From Burkholderiales bacterium (GTDB lineage: Bacteria > Pseudomonadota > Gammaproteobacteria > Burkholderiales > Burkholderiaceae_C), in the NCBI GenBank assembly GCA_005786815.1, contig SYDB01000115.1:1-11036 (forward strand): DNA of 11,036 nucleotides, read 5' to 3'. Below, piece after piece: positions 7,122 to 11,036 of the stretch. Numbering within the stretch: the stretch's first letter is position 1; each line of letters opens with the position of its first letter. Made by a program: the position numbers and the translations under genes. Under the pieces are notes generated by a model. That model made no database searches. It saw only the letters and a list, made by a program, of their open reading frames with translations, and was not told where the DNA came from.

Positions 7122-7601
7122 ATGGCAATTGTTGTCAACAAACCCCTCCCTGAATTTGAAGCCAACGCCACAGGTGGCATCAAGGTGTCAAATTCCTCCC
7201 ACAACGGTCAAATGGTGGTTTTGTACTTTTACCCCAAAGACAACACGCCTGGTTGCACCACTGAAGCCATGCAGTTCCGCGACAAATACAAAGACTTCGC
7301 CAAAGCTGGAGCCGTTGTTTTCGGCGTATCACGCGACAACATGAAATCGCATGATGACTTCAAAACCAAACTCGAATTACCTTTCGAGTTAATTGCCGAC
7401 ACAGAAGAAAAAATGTGCCACATGTTTGGTGTCGTCAAAAACAAAATCATGTACGGCAAAAAAGTCAAAGGTATTGAGCGCAGCACCTTTTTAGTTGGCT
7501 CTGATGGCACGTTGAAACAAGAATGGCGTGGACTGAAAGTTCCAGGTCACGTAGACGAAGTGCTAAAAGCAGTAAAAGCCCTTAAGAAATCGGGTGGGTA
7601 A
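7122..7601 (+). CDS. bcp: Thioredoxin-dependent peroxiredoxin, Bcp/PrxQ type
   Basis: This 159-aa cytoplasmic peroxidase reduces hydrogen peroxide and organic hydroperoxides with electrons from thioredoxin. The active-site segment YFYPKDNTPGCTTEAMQFRD (36-55) places the peroxidatic cysteine at C45. The resolving cysteine that many Bcp proteins carry five residues later is replaced by methionine (M50). The only other cysteine is C99 (EKMCHMFGV), which matches a cysteine also present in E. coli Bcp. The enzyme is therefore either a 1-Cys form or uses C99. The C-terminal STFLVGSDGTLKQEWRGLKVPGH is typical. The ATG at 7122 gives the family N-terminus; a frame extension to 7113 adds only three residues. 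The ribosome-binding site is weak. A terminator follows at 7676. Confidence 0.95.
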   Translation: MAIVVNKPLPEFEANATGGIKVSNSSHNGQMVVLYFYPKDNTPGCTTEAMQFRDKYKDFAKAGAVVFGVSRDNMKSHDDFKTKLELPFELIADTEEKMCHMFGVVKNKIMYGKKVKGIERSTFLVGSDGTLKQEWRGLKVPGHVDEVLKAVKALKKSGG

Positions 7602-7629
7602 CTGACACGAATCAGCCAAATTCATAGGT

Positions 7630-7635
7630 TATAGT
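7630..7635 (+). promoter_or_regulatory. Weak candidate -10 box (TATAGT) between bcp and phoH
   Basis: TATAGT matches 5 of 6 bases of the -10 consensus and lies 46 bases upstream of the terminator stem. No matching -35 element is found at normal spacing. If active, it would give an RNA of about 65 bases ending at the terminator, or a phoH transcript by read-through. Confidence 0.2.
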
Positions 7636-7675
7636 GTTTCTATGACACTGCAAGTTGTGAATGATTCTTCCATCA

Positions 7676-7705
7676 AAAGCCGCCTTGGCCTCCAGGCGGC
7701 TTTTT
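7676..7705 (+). terminator. Rho-independent terminator after the peroxiredoxin gene
   Basis: AAAGCCGCCT (7676-7685) and AGGCGGCTTT (7694-7703) form a perfect 10-base-pair stem around an 8-base loop, running into a T-rich tract (TTTTT at 7701-7705). It lies 75 bases after the bcp stop on the same strand and should separate bcp from phoH. Confidence 0.88.
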
Positions 7706-7754
7706 CACTTCTTGTGTGCCTGCATCATGTTTCAACTCCCTAGTCTATTCACCC

Positions 7755-9431
7755 ATGCCCTTGCCACCAGCACCCTCCAAACGCGCCGCCCTCCTCAATA
7801 CCGAAGCATTTGATGCCCCTGCCAAAACCCGACAAGCACGTCGTCCCAGTGAACAAGACGAGTTAATCGAAAGACAAGCCCACAGTCCTTCGGTGGAAGG
7901 CTTTGATCGTTCAGGTGGTGGCGAATTAGTCCAAGAATTGATGGCGCCTGAGATATCGCAAGGTAACGCACAAACCGCCTCGCGTAAAACAGCTCCAACA
8001 GCGCGCGTAGCAACAAAACCCAAAAAAGCAAAAAGTACAGGGCCTACTAAGTTGTTCGTGCTCGATACCAATGTGTTGATGCACGACCCCATGTGCCTCT
8101 ACCGTTTTGAAGAGCACGATGTTTTCTTACCCATGATCGTGCTGGAAGAGTTAGACAGTAATAAAAAAGGCATGACAGAAGTTGCGCGCAATGCGCGCCA
8201 AACCAGTCGCTCGCTCGATGCCTTGGTTGCACACCACCAAGAAGCTGACATCACGACTGGTATCCAACTCAGTGGCACCGGACACCGCGAAGTTGGTGGT
8301 CGTCTGTTCTTCCAAACCCAGCCGCTGAATTTCACGCTACCGCCTAGCTTGCCCCAAGGCAAAGCGGACAACCAAATTTTGGGCGTGGTCGAAGCCTTAC
8401 GCGAGCAATATGCGCCGCGCCCTGTGGTGTTGGTGTCTAAAGACATCAATATGCGCGTCAAAGCGCGCGCTCTCGGTCTGTTGGCAGAGGATTACCAAAA
8501 CGACAAAACGCTGGAAGACGGCGACTTGCTGTATTCAGGCGCTTTAGCTTTGCCCCACGATTTTTGGATCAAACACGCTAAGTCGGTCGAGAGTTGGCAA
8601 AGCGGCAGCCAAACGTTTTACCGTTTGAGCGGCCCTATCGTTCCTGAATTGCACATCAACCAGTTTGTGTATTTTGAGTCTCCTGGTGAACCGAGTTTGT
8701 ATGCTCGCGTGACCGAGATCCGTGGCAAAACCGTGGTGCTGAAAACATTGAAAGATTTCACGCATCTCAAAAATGCAGTGTGGGGCGTCACCACGCGCAA
8801 CCGTGAACAAAACTTTGCAATGAATTTGCTGACCGATCCAGAGATTGACTTCGTCACACTGACCGGCACGGCAGGTACAGGTAAAACTTTGATGGCTCTG
8901 GCTGCCGGTTTGACGCAGGTATTGGACGATCGCCGTTACACCGAAATCATCATGACGCGCGCAACGGTCAGTGTTGGCGAAGACATTGGTTTCTTGCCTG
9001 GCACCGAAGAAGAAAAAATGGGCCCTTGGATGGGCGCTTTGGACGACAACTTAGAAGTGCTCGCCAAAACCGAAACCAGCGCAGGCGAATGGGGTCGTGC
9101 AGCTACCAATGAGTTGATCCGCAGCCGCATCAAGATCAAGAGCTTGAACTTCATGCGTGGCCGCACTTTCCTCAATAAATATTTAATCATTGACGAAGCG
9201 CAAAACTTGACGCCCAAGCAAATGAAAACCTTGATCACCCGTGCGGGCCCAGGTACCAAAATCATTTGTATGGGTAACTTGGCACAGATCGATACGCCTT
9301 ACTTGACTGAAGGCTCATCCGGTTTGACCTTTGCAGTCGATCGCTTCAAAGGTTGGCCACATGGCGGACACATCACGCTCGCGCGTGGTGAACGCTCTCG
9401 CTTGGCAGACTTTGCCAGCGACGTGTTGTAA
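7755..9431 (+). CDS. PhoH family protein with N-terminal PIN domain (PhoH2/YlaK-like)
   Basis: This 558-aa protein joins a PIN nuclease-like domain to a PhoH P-loop ATPase; relatives act on RNA as ATP-dependent helicase/RNases. Residues 1-97 are a low-complexity, basic, probably disordered leader. The PIN domain (about 98-240) shows LFVLDTNVLMHDP with D104, the acidic pair in LEELD (E132, D134), and VSKDINMRVKA with D230. A linking region (about 255-350) follows. The PhoH domain has Walker A GTAGTGKT (371-378), TRATVSVGEDIGFLPGT (401-417), Walker B LIIDEAQNL (477-485) and MGNLAQIDTPYL. The frame is open to a GTG at 7716, but that start lies just after a terminator and adds residues unlike the family, so I prefer the ATG at 7755, although no clear ribosome-binding site precedes it. 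It converges on dnaB with 20 bases between stops. The cellular role in this group is unknown. Confidence 0.93.
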   Translation: MPLPPAPSKRAALLNTEAFDAPAKTRQARRPSEQDELIERQAHSPSVEGFDRSGGGELVQELMAPEISQGNAQTASRKTAPTARVATKPKKAKSTGPTKLFVLDTNVLMHDPMCLYRFEEHDVFLPMIVLEELDSNKKGMTEVARNARQTSRSLDALVAHHQEADITTGIQLSGTGHREVGGRLFFQTQPLNFTLPPSLPQGKADNQILGVVEALREQYAPRPVVLVSKDINMRVKARALGLLAEDYQNDKTLEDGDLLYSGALALPHDFWIKHAKSVESWQSGSQTFYRLSGPIVPELHINQFVYFESPGEPSLYARVTEIRGKTVVLKTLKDFTHLKNAVWGVTTRNREQNFAMNLLTDPEIDFVTLTGTAGTGKTLMALAAGLTQVLDDRRYTEIIMTRATVSVGEDIGFLPGTEEEKMGPWMGALDDNLEVLAKTETSAGEWGRAATNELIRSRIKIKSLNFMRGRTFLNKYLIIDEAQNLTPKQMKTLITRAGPGTKIICMGNLAQIDTPYLTEGSSGLTFAVDRFKGWPHGGHITLARGERSRLADFASDVL

Positions 9432-9451
9432 ATTTAGTAGCCCGCGAAAAA

Positions 9452-10864
9452 TTAATAGTCGCCGTTGCTGTAGCCGCTTGCCAAGCTCTCAAAGCGGGTA
9501 AGCGGTTTCAAGAACGCTAGTTTCACCGTACCCGTCGGGCCATTACGGTGTTTACCGATGATGATCTCGGCCACGCCAGGCTCTTTGGAATCTTTGTTGT
9601 AGTAATCATCACGGTAGATGAACATGATGACGTCTGCGTCTTGTTCGATCGCACCAGATTCGCGTAGATCGCTTATCATGGGGCGTTTATCGGTCCGTGT
9701 TTCCACGCTTCGGTTCAATTGCGACAAGGCGATCACAGGGCACTGCAATTCTTTCGCCAACATTTTTAATCCGCGCGAAATTTCACCAATTTCAGTTGCA
9801 CGGTTGTCTCCGTTATTGCTGCTGGTGTTGCCACTCATCAATTGCAAATAATCGACGACGATCAAACCTAATTTGCCACAGGTGCGGGCCAACCGGCGCG
9901 CATTCGCACGCAGTTCCATGGGTGTGAGACTTGGCGTCTCGTCAATATGCAAAGAGACATTGCGCAACTTCTCAATAGCCTCGGCCAAACGCGGCCATTC
10001 TTCTTGGTTCAATTTACCGGTACGTAGACGTTGTTGGTCAATGCGTCCAATGGAGCCCACGATACGAATAGCCAATTGCGATGCGCCCATTTCCATAGAA
10101 AACACGGCAACTGGAAGACCTTCGTTCAAAGCAACGTGCTCAGCAATATTGATGGCCAAAGCTGTTTTACCCATCGATGGACGCGCGGCCAGCACGATCA
10201 AGTCGCCCGCTTGCATGCCTGAGGTCATCTTGTCAAAGTCAACAAAACCTGAAGGCACGCCGGTAATGTCGTTGGGACTATCCGCCATCTGATTGACGCG
10301 GTCCAACAAAATCACGGCCAATTGGTCCATGCTTTGAAAGCCCTGCTTCAATCGAGAGCCTTCTTCACCAATTTGGAAGATTTTTTGCTCTGCCTCGTCC
10401 AAGATTTGCGGAACGGGTTTGCCTTGTGTATTGAATGCGTTGGTCGCTATTTCGTCACTCGCAGTGACGAGTTTGCGCAAAATAGCGCGCTCGCGCACGA
10501 TTTCGGCGTAGCGGCGGATATTGCTTGCACTGGGCACATATTGCGCCAGCGCATTCAAATACCCCAAGCCACCCACTTCTTCGGCCTTGCCAATGGACTG
10601 CAAGTGCTCGTAAACAGTAATGACATCTGCAGGACGCGTAGCGTTGATAAGTGCTTGGATCGCCAAATACACTTGCCGATGCTCGTAGCGATAAAACACG
10701 CCTTCAGACAACAAGTCAGCGACCTGCTCCCATGACTTGTTATCCAGTAGCAATCCGCCCAAAACACTCGACTCCGCCTCCATCGAATGCGGTGGAATTC
10801 GCAGTTGCGCAATTTGCTGGTCGGCTGGGAAGCCCTCGTCGAAGTTGGATAGAACAGCTGACAT
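9452..10864 (-). CDS. dnaB: Replicative DNA helicase DnaB
   Basis: DnaB (470 aa) is the hexameric 5'-3' helicase that unwinds DNA at the replication fork and recruits primase. The N-terminal domain starts at about residue 22 (RIPPHSMEAESSVLGGLLLDN) and is complete. The RecA-like motor has Walker A ARPSMGKTA (227-235, with K233), FSMEMG (255-260), Walker B LIVVDYLQLM (334-343), SQLNRSVE (381-388), LRESGAIEQDADVI (400-413) and the arginine finger region GKHRNGPTG (437-445). No intein interrupts the P-loop or other motifs, where inteins are common in some lineages. The ATG at 10864 gives the usual short N-terminal extension; its ribosome-binding site is poor. It appears to be transcribed alone, because a terminator lies upstream on the same strand, and tandem DnaA boxes precede it. 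Confidence 0.98.
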   Translation of the reverse strand: MSAVLSNFDEGFPADQQIAQLRIPPHSMEAESSVLGGLLLDNKSWEQVADLLSEGVFYRYEHRQVYLAIQALINATRPADVITVYEHLQSIGKAEEVGGLGYLNALAQYVPSASNIRRYAEIVRERAILRKLVTASDEIATNAFNTQGKPVPQILDEAEQKIFQIGEEGSRLKQGFQSMDQLAVILLDRVNQMADSPNDITGVPSGFVDFDKMTSGMQAGDLIVLAARPSMGKTALAINIAEHVALNEGLPVAVFSMEMGASQLAIRIVGSIGRIDQQRLRTGKLNQEEWPRLAEAIEKLRNVSLHIDETPSLTPMELRANARRLARTCGKLGLIVVDYLQLMSGNTSSNNGDNRATEIGEISRGLKMLAKELQCPVIALSQLNRSVETRTDKRPMISDLRESGAIEQDADVIMFIYRDDYYNKDSKEPGVAEIIIGKHRNGPTGTVKLAFLKPLTRFESLASGYSNGDY

Positions 10865-10867
10865 GGT

Positions 10868-10880
10868 GTTTTCGTAAAAC
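10868..10880. repeat. Short inverted repeat next to the dnaB start codon
   Basis: GTTTT-CGT-AAAAC is a perfect 5-base-arm dyad that ends 4 bases before the dnaB ATG, where the ribosome-binding site should be. As RNA it would form only a weak A-U hairpin. It could be a protein binding site or chance. Confidence 0.2.
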
Positions 10881-10911
10881 GTACATCCTAAGCCCTGACA
10901 AGCTCATAGTC

Positions 10912-10920
10912 TGAGGATAA
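10912..10920 (-). promoter_or_regulatory. Second DnaA box upstream of dnaB (one mismatch)
   Basis: On the minus strand the sequence is TTATCCTCA, one base away from the DnaA box TTATCCACA. It has the same orientation as the perfect box 3 bases away, so the two sites repeat at 12-base spacing. Alone it would be weak; next to a strong box it could be filled cooperatively. Confidence 0.55.
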
Positions 10921-10923
10921 AGC

Positions 10924-10932
10924 TGTGGATAA
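10924..10932 (-). promoter_or_regulatory. Perfect DnaA box upstream of dnaB
   Basis: TTATCCACA on the minus strand is an exact match to the high-affinity binding site of the replication initiator DnaA. It lies 60 bases upstream of the dnaB ATG, inside the only region that can hold the dnaB promoter. This suggests that DnaA controls dnaB transcription. The region is too small and lacks the AT-rich unwinding element expected of an origin. Confidence 0.7.
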
Positions 10933-10961
10933 CTAGTGCGTTTCTTGGGGAAATCAAAAGA

Positions 10962-10985
10962 AAAGCCGCTCCTAAGAGCGGCTTT
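10962..10985 (-). terminator. Rho-independent terminator of the operon upstream of dnaB
   Basis: AAAGCCGCTC and GAGCGGCTTT form a perfect 10-base-pair stem around a 4-base loop. On the minus strand the stem runs into TTTTCTTTTG, a typical U-rich tail. It ends a minus-strand transcript arriving from beyond the right edge. By known gene order in Burkholderiales that would be the rpsF-priB-rpsR-rplI operon, but no part of rplI can be recognised in the window. It implies that dnaB has its own promoter between about 10865 and 10961. Confidence 0.85.
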
Positions 10986-11036
10986 CGAGTGGGCTAATTA
11001 GGCTTAATGCGTTTAACTTAAATTGAACGCACCAAA
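10986..11036. other. Right-edge stretch with no recognised gene
   Basis: These 51 bases beyond the terminator are AT-rich. On the minus strand two of the three frames hit a stop codon, and none of the short translations resembles the C-terminus of ribosomal protein L9, the expected neighbour. It is most likely 3' untranslated sequence of the off-window gene. Confidence 0.4.

Noticed and set aside
7642..7743. A 33-codon ORF starting with ATG between bcp and phoH, a possible leader peptide or small partner of PhoH
   Set aside because: It reads through the stem of the rho-independent terminator, has no ribosome-binding site, and its sequence resembles nothing. Terminator DNA explains it better.
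7716..7754. A GTG start giving PhoH 13 more residues
   Set aside because: It begins 10 bases after the terminator, adds residues unlike the family, and the ATG at 7755 gives the expected N-terminus; the lack of a ribosome-binding site at either start leaves some doubt.
2648..10541. Many long open frames opposite or inside the real genes (for example opposite moeA, thrC, hom and dnaB, and the upstream extension of mobB into thrC)
   Set aside because: They are shadow frames: each lies within a well-identified gene on another frame, lacks family motifs, and shows no ribosome-binding site. The coordinates given only mark the extremes; no single feature is meant.
9452..10864. An intein or insertion within dnaB
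   Set aside because: All helicase motifs follow one another at normal spacing in a 470-aa frame.
10912..10932. A chromosomal replication origin at the paired DnaA boxes
   Set aside because: Only two boxes are present, there is no AT-rich unwinding element, and neither dnaA, dnaN, rpmH nor a parAB locus is nearby. Gene regulation is the simpler reading.
10986..11036. The 3' end of rplI at the right edge
   Set aside because: None of the minus-strand translations ends like ribosomal protein L9, so the gene must stop beyond the window.

Overview
The window looks like core chromosome from a betaproteobacterium of the order Burkholderiales, most likely Comamonadaceae (a freshwater Limnohabitans/Rhodoferax-like genome). 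I infer this from protein similarity recalled from memory and from the gene neighbourhoods (alaA-hom-thrC followed by moeA-moaD-moaE and clpB; bcp-phoH converging on dnaB). No search was run. There are no mobile elements, CRISPR arrays, rRNA or tRNA genes, and no stretch over about 300 bases without a gene.

Left part (1-6515, all minus strand): a compact run of seven reading frames transcribed right to left: alaA (glutamate-pyruvate aminotransferase), hom (homoserine dehydrogenase), thrC (threonine synthase), a shortened mobB, moeA, moaD and moaE. Neighbouring genes overlap by 1 to 4 bases or are separated by 1 to 3 bases, so this is very probably one translationally coupled operon. It joins amino-acid synthesis (homoserine to threonine, and alanine) to the late steps of molybdenum cofactor synthesis: MoaD and MoaE make molybdopterin, and MoeA inserts molybdate. 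The mobB copy has lost the middle and most of the second half of the usual protein. The operon is followed by the start of clpB, cut by the window edge, which appears to have its own heat-shock (sigma-32-like) promoter overlapping the moaE stop codon.

Middle part (6516-9451, plus strand): an Mth938-like (DUF498) small protein gene divergent from alaA, then a Bcp/PrxQ peroxiredoxin gene, a strong rho-independent terminator, and a PIN-PhoH ATPase gene. PhoH converges with dnaB with only 20 bases between the stop codons and no evident terminator.

Right part (9452-11036, minus strand): dnaB, the replicative helicase, without an intein. Its upstream region holds a perfect DnaA box and a second one-mismatch box in tandem, and a rho-independent terminator that closes the operon coming from beyond the right edge (probably rplI, which is not visible).

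I found no undescribed multi-gene system here. The points most worth a second look are the tandem DnaA boxes in front of dnaB, the internally deleted mobB, and the heat-shock promoter buried at the end of moaE.
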